From the NCBI RefSeq assembly GCF_002042965.1, contig NZ_MZNT01000005.1:310001-374000 (forward strand): a DNA stretch of 64,000 nt. Direction: 5' to 3'. This stretch comes from Paenibacillus sp. 32352 (GTDB lineage Bacteria > Bacillota > Bacilli > Paenibacillales > NBRC-103111). Both the position numbers and the translations under genes were made by a program. The first letter of the stretch is position 1; every line of letters starts with the position of its first letter. This document shows positions 16,067-25,351 of this stretch, piece by piece. Below the pieces are notes generated by a model. That model saw nothing but the letters and a program-made list of their open reading frames with translations. It was not told the DNA's origin and ran no database searches.

Positions 16067-17251
16067 TCACCTGTCCTTTTCCAAAGCATGAACAGCGGTT
16101 AAAGCGAATAACGCCGCACTGGGGACCAGCGCCTCGTCATTCAAAGTGAACTTCGGATGATGCCATTCCTCCGTTCCACTCGTGCCCATCCAGATGAAGC
16201 AGCCCGGCACCTTCTCCTGATAATGGGCGAAATCCTCGCCTCCGGCCGAGGGAATGGCTTCGGCGACCTGCAGCTTTAATGCCTCAGCGGCAAAACGAAC
16301 GGTTTCAACAGCTGCAGCATCATTGTTCACCGTCGGAATGCCGGAGAACCAACTTAGCTCGGCTTCCGCCCCGTAGCCTGCGGCTATGCCCATGGCGATG
16401 CGGTGAAGCCGGTCCGGCATATCATGCCTGACCTCCTGGCGGAAGGTCCGTACCGTGCCGTCTAACACGGCCAGATCCGGGATGACGTTCCATGTGGTGC
16501 CCGCATGAAAGCTGCAAATGCTGACGACCGCGCGGTCGAAAGGACTCGTGTTGCGGCTGACCGCGGTCTGAATTCCGCCCACGATGGCGCTTGCCGCCAC
16601 GATAGGATCGATCGCCGCATCAGGAACGGCCGCATGGCCGCCCTTGCCGTGCACTTTAATCTTGAAGCCGTCGACGCTCGCCATCAGCGGCCCGGCGCTT
16701 AAGCCGATAGTGCCTACCGGCAGCTCCGGCTTGTTATGCATGCCGAAGATCGCTTCGACGCCTTCCAGTGCGCCGGCTTCGATCATCGCCCGCGCCCCGG
16801 TCCCCTTCTCTTCGGCAGGCTGGAACAGCAGCCGCACCTTGCCGCGAAGCTTGGAAGCATGCCGCTTCAATAACACGGCTGCCCCCAGAATCGCCGCGGT
16901 ATGAAAATCATGTCCGCAGGCGTGCATTTTTCCAGCTATCTCCGATGCATAGGGCAGTCCGGTTTCCTCCTGAACCGGAAGCGCATCGATATCGGCTCTT
17001 AAAGCAACGATGGGCCCATCCTCATCGCCCACGATTTCAGCCAGCACACCGACAGGCAATTCCAGCGGAAGCACCGTTATGCCTTCGTTCAACAGAAATT
17101 GTTTGATTTTCCGCGTCGTCTCCACTTCCTGCATGGATAGCTCCGGATGACGATGCAAATCCCTGCGGAAGTCCGCCAATACCGGATACAAGGCTCTCGC
17201 TTCCTCCAGCCACTGCTCCGGCGCCAGCTTCAGCTCCCTCGCCGTACTCAT
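16067..17251 (-). CDS. M20-family N-acyl-amino acid amidohydrolase (YtnL/YxeP-like)
   Basis: 394 residues. Metal-binding M20D motifs are visible: A-C-G-H-D-F-H (about 105-111), Q-P-A-E-E-K-G (about 140-146), G-M-H-N-K-P (about 166-171) and a final H-P-K-F in W-H-H-P-K-F. These enzymes remove acyl groups from N-acyl amino acids. The closest functional parallel in B. subtilis is the deacetylase of the ytm/yxe pathways that frees cysteine after C-S cleavage of N-acetyl-S-alkylcysteine. The start ATG shares one base with the DinB stop (TGATG). Its place between two acetyltransferase genes supports a role in an acetylate-oxidise-deacetylate pathway. Confidence 0.88.
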   Translation of the reverse strand: MSTARELKLAPEQWLEEARALYPVLADFRRDLHRHPELSMQEVETTRKIKQFLLNEGITVLPLELPVGVLAEIVGDEDGPIVALRADIDALPVQEETGLPYASEIAGKMHACGHDFHTAAILGAAVLLKRHASKLRGKVRLLFQPAEEKGTGARAMIEAGALEGVEAIFGMHNKPELPVGTIGLSAGPLMASVDGFKIKVHGKGGHAAVPDAAIDPIVAASAIVGGIQTAVSRNTSPFDRAVVSICSFHAGTTWNVIPDLAVLDGTVRTFRQEVRHDMPDRLHRIAMGIAAGYGAEAELSWFSGIPTVNNDAAAVETVRFAAEALKLQVAEAIPSAGGEDFAHYQEKVPGCFIWMGTSGTEEWHHPKFTLNDEALVPSAALFALTAVHALEKDR

Positions 17252-17715
17252 CACAAGCCTCGCTTGATACGTTCAATTTGCGCCAGATGCGTCTGCACAT
17301 GCTGGATAAACGCCCGGTAAGAGCTTTCCAGCGTAACCGTTTCTCCTTTGGCGTTGATGCCGGATTTTTGCCAATCCTCTGCGCTCAGCCGCTTGAACAG
17401 CAAGTTGTTATAGGCTAGCAGCGCCCCGAATACAGCCAGGATATCGGCGGCCGAGCCCTCGTTCGCTTTGGAATGGCTGACCCAAGGGTCCTGCTGAAAG
17501 GCGGCCAGCTGCACATCCGTCTCGGATATCAGCTTGCGGATGCGAAACGAAAACACGATGCTGTGATCCGCCAGGTGAGACAGCACTTCGGTTATGCTCC
17601 ATTTCCCCGGAGCTTCCTGCTGCTTCAATTGCTCCTCCGTCAGACCTTCGATCGCTTGCTTCAATTGATCCAAGGTTCTTGTATAAGGCGCAAGATCAAT
17701 AACGGTTTGACTCAT
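17251..17715 (-). CDS. DinB-family four-helix protein
   Basis: 154 residues of the DinB_2/YfiT fold. The three expected metal-binding histidines are in place: H-L-A-D-H (about 46-50) and H-V-Q-T-H in the last helix (about 138-142). Members include bacillithiol-dependent S-transferases. The gene is embedded in the operon, overlapping the preceding GNAT gene by 20 bases and the M20 gene by one base, and has GGGAGGAAC in front. This position in a thio-compound cluster makes thiol transfer a reasonable guess, but its substrate is unknown. Confidence 0.85.
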   Translation of the reverse strand: MSQTVIDLAPYTRTLDQLKQAIEGLTEEQLKQQEAPGKWSITEVLSHLADHSIVFSFRIRKLISETDVQLAAFQQDPWVSHSKANEGSAADILAVFGALLAYNNLLFKRLSAEDWQKSGINAKGETVTLESSYRAFIQHVQTHLAQIERIKRGL

Positions 17716-18229
17716 GATAAGTTCCTCCCAATGTCATAGTGGCTGCTTCCGCAGCGGTCAGTCTTTTCGTTAAATAAACAAGCTTATCGTCGGTTCCCAG
17801 ATCTCTCTCGAAAAATCGCTCATAGCCCCTTCTTTCGTACATCGGGAGCAGCCAAGGATGCTTCCTGGAGGTAGCCAATGTAACCGCCTCGGCATGCAAT
17901 TGGTACCGCACGATCCGTTCCTCCACATACGTAAGGAGAAGATCTCCCAAGCCTTGACCGCTCCGTAGCGGATCTACGGCGAACCAATACAGGAACGGGT
18001 GGGGCGTCACTTCCTTCAGCGATTTGAGGGACAAGGTGGCCACAATGGAATCCTCATCAAGCAAGACATAGCAGGCATTGTCCCTGATATTGTCTGCAAC
18101 CATCTCCAGGTCCGCATTCACGGCTCTGAACTCAATCCCAAGCTGCCGTATAGATTCGTAAGCGCCCTGGATCACACGCAGAACCTGTTCTGCATCGTCC
18201 TCAGCAGCCAACCGGTATGAATAGCTCAT
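17696..18229 (-). CDS. GNAT-family N-acetyltransferase (second of the cluster)
   Basis: 177 residues from the ATG at 18227-18229, which has GGGAGGTG at good distance; the frame can extend only to an upstream GTG. The acetyl-CoA motif V-D-P-L-R-S-G-Q-G-L-G-D-L-L (about 88-101) and the C-terminal Y-E-R-R-G-Y-E-R are typical. It follows the cystine-type ABC operon and overlaps the dinB-like gene by 20 bases. Like the B. subtilis GNAT proteins of the ytm and yxe operons it may N-acetylate an imported S-modified cysteine. Which of the two GNATs does this cannot be decided. Confidence 0.83.
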   Translation of the reverse strand: MSYSYRLAAEDDAEQVLRVIQGAYESIRQLGIEFRAVNADLEMVADNIRDNACYVLLDEDSIVATLSLKSLKEVTPHPFLYWFAVDPLRSGQGLGDLLLTYVEERIVRYQLHAEAVTLATSRKHPWLLPMYERRGYERFFERDLGTDDKLVYLTKRLTAAEAATMTLGGTYHESNRY

Positions 18230-18284
18230 AGACAGCACCTCCCAGTTTATGCGTGATGGATTTACGTATAGACCTGCAGCCGAT

Positions 18285-19037
18285 CTAGATCACGTAGCTC
18301 CATTCCGGAGTTATCCGCTTCAAAAACTGCTTCGTACGTTCTTCCTTCGGCCTTGCAAAAATATCCTCGGGATTGCCCTCCTCCACGATTCTCCCTTCAT
18401 CCATGAACACCACATGATTGGAGACGTCGCGCGCGAAGCTCATCTCATGCGTTACCACAATCATCGTGACCCCTTCCCGGGCGATACGGCGGATCACGGA
18501 CAGCACCTCGCCTACAAGCTCGGGATCAAGGGCGGACGTCGGTTCATCGAACAGAATCACCTCCGGATTGAGCGCAAGCGCCCGGGCAATCCCCACCCGC
18601 TGCTGCTGACCGCCCGACAGCTCAACCGGATAAGCGTCTATCTTATGCGACAAGCCGACCTTCTCCAGCATAAGCAGGCTTTTTCTGCGCGCCTCCTCCT
18701 TCGACAGCTTTTGAACGACGACAAGTCCCTCCATCACATTTTCGATAACCGTTTTGTGCTTGAACAAGTTGTAGTGCTGAAACACCATCGCCGTCTTACG
18801 GCGCAGCGTCAAAATATCCGTTTTGCTCGGATGCTTGCATTGCACCCGGTAATCCCCGATCCGCACCTCGCCGTCGTTCGGTCTCTCCAAAAAGTTGATG
18901 CAGCGCAGAAGCGTTGTTTTGCCCGAACCGCTCGGTCCCAGGATGACGACGACATCCCCTTTGCTTACCGTAAGATCGATGCCGCGCAGCACCTGATGCT
19001 TACCGAACGATTTCTGAATATTGCTGAGTTGAATCAT
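18285..19037 (-). CDS. Amino acid ABC transporter ATP-binding protein (cystine type)
   Basis: 250 residues. Walker A G-P-S-G-S-G-K-T (about 33-40), signature L-S-G-G-Q-Q-Q-R (about 138-145), Walker B V-I-L-F-D-E-P (about 159-165) and the H-E-M-S-F-A loop are those of polar amino acid importers such as TcyN/GlnQ. The start ATG at 19035-19037 overlaps the permease stop as ATGA. It powers the importer formed with the two permeases and lipoprotein upstream. The arrangement and the neighbours match the TcyJ-N cystine system of the B. subtilis ytm operon. Confidence 0.9.
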   Translation of the reverse strand: MIQLSNIQKSFGKHQVLRGIDLTVSKGDVVVILGPSGSGKTTLLRCINFLERPNDGEVRIGDYRVQCKHPSKTDILTLRRKTAMVFQHYNLFKHKTVIENVMEGLVVVQKLSKEEARRKSLLMLEKVGLSHKIDAYPVELSGGQQQRVGIARALALNPEVILFDEPTSALDPELVGEVLSVIRRIAREGVTMIVVTHEMSFARDVSNHVVFMDEGRIVEEGNPEDIFARPKEERTKQFLKRITPEWSYVI

Positions 19038-19744
19038 GCCACTCCCCCCCGGTTGTACCGATTTAAACGATGCTCCAGCATGGACGTAATCTTTTCCGAA
19101 ATGAGGGTCAATCCCCAATAAATCAGCGCTGCGGCAATAAAAGCCTCGAGAAACTTCAGATTGGATGTGGCGACGATATGCGCTTTGCCGTTCAGCTCAA
19201 CCAGGGAAATGGTAAAAGCGAGCGACGAGCCGTGCAGCAGCCCTATGAACTTATGCAGCAAATTGGGCAAGCTGGCCATAAGCGCCTGCGGGATAACGAC
19301 CCGCCTCAAGCCTTGGGCCGTAGTCATCCCCACTGAATAGGCAGCCTCCATCTGACCGTGCGATACGGATAAAATACCCGAGCGGATCGCCTCCGACATA
19401 TACGCAGCGGAGTTCAGCGAAAAGGCGATAAGGATAAAGGTCACCAGCGGTACGGATTTGGACCGGATTCCCCAACCGTACAGGTCGGACAAATAATCGA
19501 ATAGCATCGGCAGACCGAAGTAAATGAGCATAATATGCAGCAGCAGCGGCGTTCCGCGGACGAAAGAGACATAGAAGCCGGCTAGCCAGTGAATGAACCG
19601 GATTCGGTAAATTCGAACGAGCGCTATGCCGGTGCCGAGAACGAAGCCGAACAGCAGAGGAACCAGGGAAACCGCCAGCGTCAGAGGAAGTGCCTTAATG
19701 ATCTCGACAAACGCTTTGCCGATAAAAGCAATATCAAGCGCCAT
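19034..19744 (-). CDS. Amino acid ABC transporter permease (cystine type), second subunit
   Basis: 236 residues from the ATG at 19742-19744 (GGAGGG in front); the longer frame to 19867 lies within the previous gene. It has five or so membrane helices, the family start L-P-L-T-L and R-G-T-P-L-L, and the EAA loop [10 protein letters not shown] that contacts the ATPase. It pairs with the permease upstream (11-base overlap) to form the membrane channel. The HisM/TcyM type is likely. Confidence 0.9.
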   Translation of the reverse strand: MALDIAFIGKAFVEIIKALPLTLAVSLVPLLFGFVLGTGIALVRIYRIRFIHWLAGFYVSFVRGTPLLLHIMLIYFGLPMLFDYLSDLYGWGIRSKSVPLVTFILIAFSLNSAAYMSEAIRSGILSVSHGQMEAAYSVGMTTAQGLRRVVIPQALMASLPNLLHKFIGLLHGSSLAFTISLVELNGKAHIVATSNLKFLEAFIAAALIYWGLTLISEKITSMLEHRLNRYNRGGVA

Positions 19745-20459
19745 AATGCAGCCCTCCTGTCTGACCGGCTCCCAGCTTACGTTCATGCCGCAAAAGCCTT
19801 CTCTCCGATACGGCAAACAATCGTTCCAGCACAATGCAAAGAGCATAGTAGATGATGGCCAGCGCAATATAAATTTCCAAAAAATGGTTTGTCGTCAGCA
19901 GTGTCTCCGCTCGCCCTACCATATCCATGACCCCGATGGAAAAGGCTAACGACGTATCCTTCATGCTGGAAATGACCAGATTGCCGAAGTTCGGAAGCGC
20001 AATAGCCATGGCTTGAGGCAGCACGATACGCAAGAAGGCGTCTTTCCCTGTCATCCCGGTCGAATAGGCTGCTTCCAGCTGCCCCCGCTCCACACTGTTC
20101 ACCGCCGAGCGGACGATTTCGCACACGTAAGCCCCTATGTGCAGCCCATACGTGATGATAACGAATATGATGGCTTCCACGCTCGTTACATCGATATGGA
20201 GCAGATGCAGCACTTCCGGCAGCCCGTAGTAGACCAGGAACAGCTGAATAATGATAGGCGTGCCCCGGATGAACGAAACATAGATGATGACCAGCCGATT
20301 CAGCACGGGAACCTGGTACAATCTCGGCAGGACAATCATAAATCCGATCAGTATCCCGAGCAGCAGAGAGGCAGCCAGGATGAACAGCGTAATGTGCAGG
20401 TAAGACAATAATTTAGGCAGAAACACCGCTACCAGCTGAATATCAAACGATTTGCCCAT
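19734..20459 (-). CDS. Amino acid ABC transporter permease (cystine type), first subunit
   Basis: 241 residues, with the family features F-I-R-G-T-P-I-I-I-Q-L-F (about 66-77) and the EAA loop L-E-A-A-Y-S-T-G-M-T-G (about 133-143). The ribosome site is weak (AAAGGAA about 12 bases upstream). It follows the binding-protein gene by 36 bases and overlaps the second permease gene, so all four transporter genes form one unit. Confidence 0.9.
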   Translation of the reverse strand: MGKSFDIQLVAVFLPKLLSYLHITLFILAASLLLGILIGFMIVLPRLYQVPVLNRLVIIYVSFIRGTPIIIQLFLVYYGLPEVLHLLHIDVTSVEAIIFVIITYGLHIGAYVCEIVRSAVNSVERGQLEAAYSTGMTGKDAFLRIVLPQAMAIALPNFGNLVISSMKDTSLAFSIGVMDMVGRAETLLTTNHFLEIYIALAIIYYALCIVLERLFAVSERRLLRHERKLGAGQTGGLHYGA

Positions 20460-20495
20460 CGTACATCGTGTTCCTTTCTGACCGCAGCGTCCTTG

Positions 20496-21326
20496 TTATT
20501 CCGAGACGGTATAGTCAGCCCCGAGCCATTTGGTGCTCAGCTTGGATAACGTTCCGTCTTTCTTGATGGATTTAATCGCTTCGTCGATTTTGGCCTTCAG
20601 CTCTTCCTCATCTTTACGGAGAATAAAGTACACCTTGGAGTTGGAGATAGCAGGTCCGACGGTTTTCTGCTGGGCATCGGCACTCTCATTGCGCTGGTCT
20701 ACAGCGAACTGCGTGCTGATCGTCGCATCGACACGCCCGGCCTTCAGCTGGGCAATGACATCGTTCGTTCCGCCGCTTCCCGAATAGACGATATTAATGG
20801 CATCGTTATGAGTTTTGTTGTAATCCTGCAGCAGAACCGATGCGTTGCTTGTCGCGCCCACGATGACTTTTTTCCCCTTCAAATCGTCTATAGAGTTAAT
20901 ATCGTTCCGGTCCTTATGGACGACAACCTTATTAGGGAAAATGTTATAGGCTTCATCATTGAACAAAAATTTCTCCTGGCGTTCCTTGTTTACTTCCATC
21001 TGATGGGCGATAAAATCGATTTTCTTCGTTTCAAGGCTGAGCAGCAGGTTAGCGAAGTCCATCGTTTTGAACTCGAATTCGTATTCAAGCAGCCTCTTAT
21101 CAATTTCCTTGACGAGCTCCACATCGTAGCCTGTCAAATTGCCCTTGTCGTCGATAAAGCAAATGTTTGCGAACTGTGTCCCCGTACCGACGATGATTTT
21201 CTTGGGCTTCACGGCGCCTGCGGCGGCCGTTTTATCGGAAGCGGCATCCTTGGATGCCGGCGCTGTACCGCATCCCGATGCAAGCAGGACAAGTGCGAGT
21301 ACGGATGCTGCGATGGTTTTCTTCAT
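20496..21326 (-). CDS. Amino acid ABC transporter substrate-binding lipoprotein (cystine type)
   Basis: 276 residues. The signal peptide ends in L-L-A-S-G-C-G, so Cys about 19 is lipidated and the protein is anchored outside the membrane. The SBP family 3 signature G-Y-D-V-E-L-V-K-E-I-D follows at about 66. AAAGGAG lies 13 bases before the ATG at 21324-21326; a TTG three bases upstream is an alternative start. It is the first gene of the cystine-type ABC set. In the ytm and yxe pathways such proteins bring in cystine or S-modified cysteines; the present ligand is inferred from context only. Confidence 0.9.
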   Translation of the reverse strand: MKKTIAASVLALVLLASGCGTAPASKDAASDKTAAAGAVKPKKIIVGTGTQFANICFIDDKGNLTGYDVELVKEIDKRLLEYEFEFKTMDFANLLLSLETKKIDFIAHQMEVNKERQEKFLFNDEAYNIFPNKVVVHKDRNDINSIDDLKGKKVIVGATSNASVLLQDYNKTHNDAINIVYSGSGGTNDVIAQLKAGRVDATISTQFAVDQRNESADAQQKTVGPAISNSKVYFILRKDEEELKAKIDEAIKSIKKDGTLSKLSTKWLGADYTVSE

Positions 21327-21385
21327 CAAAATAGATCATCTCCTTTGGTTTCATCGTCATAACGGGGGGATAGCCTAATGGTTCG

Positions 21386-23434
21386 CTATAACGGATAATG
21401 ACATGCAGCCCAGCGTCCTTCTGCGACCTGCGTTAATTCCGGCTCTACACTCCGACATAGGGCCGTTGCAGCCGGGCATCTCGTATGGAAACGGCAGCCC
21501 GCCGGAGGATTGGAGGGGGAAGGAATTTCCCCTTGAATCGATACGAACGGTTTTCTGCGGGTCGGATCGGCTGTCGGAATGGACGCAATAAGCCCTTTGG
21601 TATAGGGGTGAACCGGATGCTTGAAAAGCTCTTTGCCGGGAGCCACCTCCACCAGCTTGCCGAGGTACATAACCCCGATCCGGTCTGATATATGGCGGAC
21701 GATATTCAAGCCGTGAGCGATAAACAAATACGTCAATCCGCGCTCCCGCTGGAGCTCCTGGAGCAAATTGATGATTTGCGCTTGAACGGATACGTCCAAT
21801 GCGGAGACCGCCTCGTCGGCGAGAATAAACTGCGGGTTCAACGCGAGGGCCCGGGCGATCCCGATACGCTGCCTTTGTCCGCCCGAGAATTCATGCGGGT
21901 ATCGGTCATACCAAGCCGGATTCAATCCGACGGCCTGCAGCAGCTCCTCTACCCGGCTGCGCTTTTCGCCGGCACTGACCGTCCGATGCACCTTTAACGG
22001 TTCGGCGATAATCTCACCGATCTTCCACCGGGGATTGACGGAGCCGTACGGATCCTGAAAAATCATCTGCATGTTGCGCCGGGCTCTCAGCATGTCAAGC
22101 GATTGGGAATTTGTGATCTCCTCGCCCAGAAAGCGAACCTTGCCTGATGTTGCCTTTTCCAGCTGAAGGATTAATCGCCCGAGCGTCGATTTGCCGCTCC
22201 CAGACTCTCCGACCAGGCCGAACGTTTCCCCTTTCCGAATCGTAAAGCTCACCTCATCGACCGCATGAATAAAGGACGAAGGGCGTCGCAGCCCGCTTTT
22301 TTTAATCGGATAATATTTGCTGAGCCGTTCCACCTCGATCAAATGGACCGGAGCCGTTGAGGGCTCTGGGACTTCGGTGTCCGATAGAGCAGAATGGACC
22401 GTTACTTCTGGATTCGCTGAGATGGAGGCGGCAGGCACAGAAGCCATCCAATCCTCCTCTTGAACGAGCTCCTCTGCATACCAGCAGGCGGATTGCCTGC
22501 CGTTCACATGAAACAGAGGAGGGCTATCCTTCACGCAGCGTTCAGCAGCGTATGGGCATCTGGGATGAAACCGGCAGCCCGGAGGAAGCTCCGCCAGGCT
22601 CGGGATCGAGCCCTCTATGGAGAACAGCTTCGCTCCATGCTCGCTGTCCAGCGTTGTAATGGATTGCAGCAACCCTCTGGTATAAGGATGATGGGGCAGC
22701 TCGAACAGCTGCTGCACGGTGGCCTGCTCCACCACCTTGCCCGCATACATGACAAGGATTCGATCCGCCATTTCGGCGGCGATCCCCATATCATGGGTGA
22801 TTAGCAGAATGGACATCCGAAACTCCGTCTTCAGCTCCTGCAGCAAATGAAGAATTTGCGCTTGAATGGTCACATCCAACGCGGTAGTCGGTTCGTCGGC
22901 GATCAACAGCTCCGGACCGCAGGCCAGCGCCATCGCAATCATCGCACGCTGCAGCATGCCTCCTGACAGCTCATTCGGATACTGCTTCATTCGCAGCTCC
23001 GGCTCGGGAATGCCGACCCTTTGCAGCAAATGAACGGCACGCTCCCACGCCTGCTCCTTACTGCCCTGCTTATGGGTCAGAATGACCTCCGTTATTTGGC
23101 TTCCTATCGTAAATACAGGATCAAATGCCGACATGGGCTCCTGGAAGATCATCGCTATCTTTTTTCCCCGCAAGGAACGAAGCTCTTTCTCGGGCAGCAC
23201 CGTTACATCTACCCCGTTAAACGTAATGGTCCCTTCGGCGATCCGGCCGTTCTCATAATCCAATAACCTCATGATAGATTTGGAGGTTATCGTTTTGCCG
23301 CTTCCCGACTCGCCGACCAGGCAGACGGTTTCACCGGGCTGAATGTGCAGGCTTACATCCGCAATCGCTCTAAGAGGCCCTTCCTTAGTGGCAAAGTCGA
23401 TGGACAAATGCTGAATATCAAGCAATGGTTTCAT
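21386..23434 (-). CDS. Fused dipeptide/opine-type ABC transporter ATPase (DppD-DppF in one chain)
   Basis: 682 residues made of two complete ABC modules. Walker A G-E-S-G-S-G-K-T is at about 39-46 and G-E-S-G-S-G-K-S at about 408-415; each module has its signature (L-S-G-G-M-L-Q-R and F-S-G-G-Q-R-Q-R) and its own oligopeptide-type tail with R-F-H-P-R-C-P and R-F-H-T-R-C-P. The usual transporter has two separate proteins; the GsiA type is fused in this way. GGGAGGCGG precedes the ATG. It energises the two permeases upstream (18-base gap). A system of this class next to a cystine importer suggests uptake of peptides or other conjugates carrying the S-modified amino acid. Confidence 0.93.
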   Translation of the reverse strand: MKPLLDIQHLSIDFATKEGPLRAIADVSLHIQPGETVCLVGESGSGKTITSKSIMRLLDYENGRIAEGTITFNGVDVTVLPEKELRSLRGKKIAMIFQEPMSAFDPVFTIGSQITEVILTHKQGSKEQAWERAVHLLQRVGIPEPELRMKQYPNELSGGMLQRAMIAMALACGPELLIADEPTTALDVTIQAQILHLLQELKTEFRMSILLITHDMGIAAEMADRILVMYAGKVVEQATVQQLFELPHHPYTRGLLQSITTLDSEHGAKLFSIEGSIPSLAELPPGCRFHPRCPYAAERCVKDSPPLFHVNGRQSACWYAEELVQEEDWMASVPAASISANPEVTVHSALSDTEVPEPSTAPVHLIEVERLSKYYPIKKSGLRRPSSFIHAVDEVSFTIRKGETFGLVGESGSGKSTLGRLILQLEKATSGKVRFLGEEITNSQSLDMLRARRNMQMIFQDPYGSVNPRWKIGEIIAEPLKVHRTVSAGEKRSRVEELLQAVGLNPAWYDRYPHEFSGGQRQRIGIARALALNPQFILADEAVSALDVSVQAQIINLLQELQRERGLTYLFIAHGLNIVRHISDRIGVMYLGKLVEVAPGKELFKHPVHPYTKGLIASIPTADPTRRKPFVSIQGEIPSPSNPPAGCRFHTRCPAATALCRSVEPELTQVAEGRWAACHYPL

Positions 23435-23452
23435 TGATGCCGCCTCCCTGTC

Positions 23453-24349
23453 CTATGTCCTGCTTTTCTTCGGATCGAGCTGGTCACGGATATAGTCCCC
23501 GATCAAATTGACCGATAGGACGAATAACGTAATCGCCAAGCCGGGGAACGTCGCAATCCACCAGGCTACCGTCAAGTAGCCTCGGCCTTGGGACAGCAAG
23601 GTGCCCCAATCCGGAATTTCCTTAATGACGCCCAGCCCAAGAAAGCTTAAGCCCGAGCCAATCAATATGGACGAACCGAGCCCGATAGTGGCCATAACCA
23701 ATAGCGGGGACCAAGCATTCGGCAGCACATGCCACCAGAATCTCCGTAAGGCCGAAGCCCCTATGGAACGGGAAGCTGTTACGAAGGACCGGTTCTTGAT
23801 GCTCATAATTTGTCCCCGCATCACTCTTGCGTAGCCGGGTACTGCGGACACGGCTACAGCGAATACAATATTGAATAAATGAGGGCCTAAGGCGGCCGCA
23901 ATAGCCAGGGCGAGCAAAATGCCGGGAATGGTCATCAGCACATCGATGAATCGCATCAGAACCTGATCGAGCACGCCTCCGACATAACCGGATAGCGCTC
24001 CGATCGTCCCTCCTAGAATCCCGCCAGCGAGCACTGAGGCAACGCCGATAAACAGGGAATCGCGGGCTCCATAGACGACAAGACTGAATATATCCCTTCC
24101 GAAATAGTCGGTTCCAAGCCAATGTGCCGTGCCGGGCGGCTGCAATATATGATCCGTAAACATCTGAGTCGGTGCATACGGGGCGACAGCCCCTGGAATG
24201 ACGGCGCAGACGATGATGAACAGCACAATAAGAGACGCAGCGCAGACAAACAGCTCAGCTGCCGTTAGCGATCTACCCTGTTTCCTTCGAGGCGCGCTCT
24301 CACTCCTTTCCTTCCAGACGGTTTTTGCGGATGATATCACTTCCTTCAT
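23453..24349 (-). CDS. Dipeptide/opine-type ABC transporter permease (DppC family)
   Basis: 298 residues from the ATG at 24347-24349, which follows GGGAGGGAAACGG; the open frame runs on to 24544 but overlaps the neighbour. It has an N-terminal helix, the H-W-L-G-T-D-Y-F-G-R-D-I segment of DppC proteins (about 76-87), and the EAA-type loop with R-S-I-G-A-S-A-L-R. It forms the channel with the DppB-type permease encoded just upstream. Confidence 0.9.
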   Translation of the reverse strand: MKEVISSAKTVWKERSESAPRRKQGRSLTAAELFVCAASLIVLFIIVCAVIPGAVAPYAPTQMFTDHILQPPGTAHWLGTDYFGRDIFSLVVYGARDSLFIGVASVLAGGILGGTIGALSGYVGGVLDQVLMRFIDVLMTIPGILLALAIAAALGPHLFNIVFAVAVSAVPGYARVMRGQIMSIKNRSFVTASRSIGASALRRFWWHVLPNAWSPLLVMATIGLGSSILIGSGLSFLGLGVIKEIPDWGTLLSQGRGYLTVAWWIATFPGLAITLFVLSVNLIGDYIRDQLDPKKSRT

Positions 24350-24404
24350 AACCGTTTCCCTCCCAAGCTGTACTGAATGATGGCCAAATCCATAGCCTGT
24401 TGAT

Positions 24405-25337
24405 TTAGCTTGCATTGGACCTGCGGACCCGAGGGTCAATGTAGTTGTAAGAAAGGTCCACGAGAAAATTGACGCCCACATAGACAATAGCCGAGAAAAA
24501 CACAACCCCCTGAACGACCGGCAAATCCCTCGCCATAATGGCATCAGCGATGATTCTCCCGATTCCTTGTCTCGAGAATACCGTCTCGACCACGACCGTT
24601 CCCGCCATCAGATCGCCTATGTGAATTCCTATGACGGTAATAGCAGGGATCAGTGCATTGCGCAGCGCATGAAGGTACATGACCTTTTTCTCCGCCAATC
24701 CCTTGGCTCGAAGCGTTACGATGAACGGCTCGTTCAACACTTCCACCATACTGTTGCGCACCATGCGGACGATAAAACCGGCTCCTACTATCCCCAAGGC
24801 TGCCGCCGGCAGGACTAGAGTGGCCAACCCGTCAGAGCCCATAGCCGGAAACCAGCCCAGCTGGACCGAGAACAGGAGAATGAGCAGGATCCCCGACCAG
24901 AAGGTCGGCATGGAGATCCCGAATAATCCAACCAGCCGTGCCACTACGTCAATCCACCGGTTGCGGTACACCGCAGACAATACGCCGAGCAGGACCCCGA
25001 ACACAACGGAGAGCAGCGTGCTTGCCAAGGTCAGCGTTAACGTTGCCGGAAAATGATTCATGATCTTCGGCAGCACGGGCTCGCTGTTGATCATCGACTT
25101 GCCGAAGTCCCCCCGCAATATCCCGGCGAAATAACGTCCGAATTGCACGTGGAACGGCTGATCGAGTCCCAGCTGATGACGCAGGTTGGCTATCATTTCC
25201 GGAGTTGCCGTGGAAGGATCAAGCATCGAGAGAACCGGATCGCCGGGCAGTACATAGATGATGGCAAATACGAGCACCAGCGATCCCAGGATGACTAGAA
25301 TGGAGGACAGCAGACGTTCAATCAGTGTCTTGATCAT
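24405..25337 (-). CDS. Dipeptide/opine-type ABC transporter permease (DppB family)
   Basis: About 310 residues with six membrane helices and the DppB features V-L-P-G-D-P (about 30-35), Q-L-G-L-D-Q-P, G-D-F-G-K-S and the loop T-L-R-A-K-G-L. Two in-frame ATGs lie two codons apart; the second (25335-25337) is 9 bases after AAGGAG and is preferred, the first being only 3 bases away. It follows the family 5 binding protein gene closely. Confidence 0.9.
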   Translation of the reverse strand: MIKTLIERLLSSILVILGSLVLVFAIIYVLPGDPVLSMLDPSTATPEMIANLRHQLGLDQPFHVQFGRYFAGILRGDFGKSMINSEPVLPKIMNHFPATLTLTLASTLLSVVFGVLLGVLSAVYRNRWIDVVARLVGLFGISMPTFWSGILLILLFSVQLGWFPAMGSDGLATLVLPAAALGIVGAGFIVRMVRNSMVEVLNEPFIVTLRAKGLAEKKVMYLHALRNALIPAITVIGIHIGDLMAGTVVVETVFSRQGIGRIIADAIMARDLPVVQGVVFFSAIVYVGVNFLVDLSYNYIDPRVRRSNAS

Positions 25338-25351
25338 ATCCATGAACTCCT

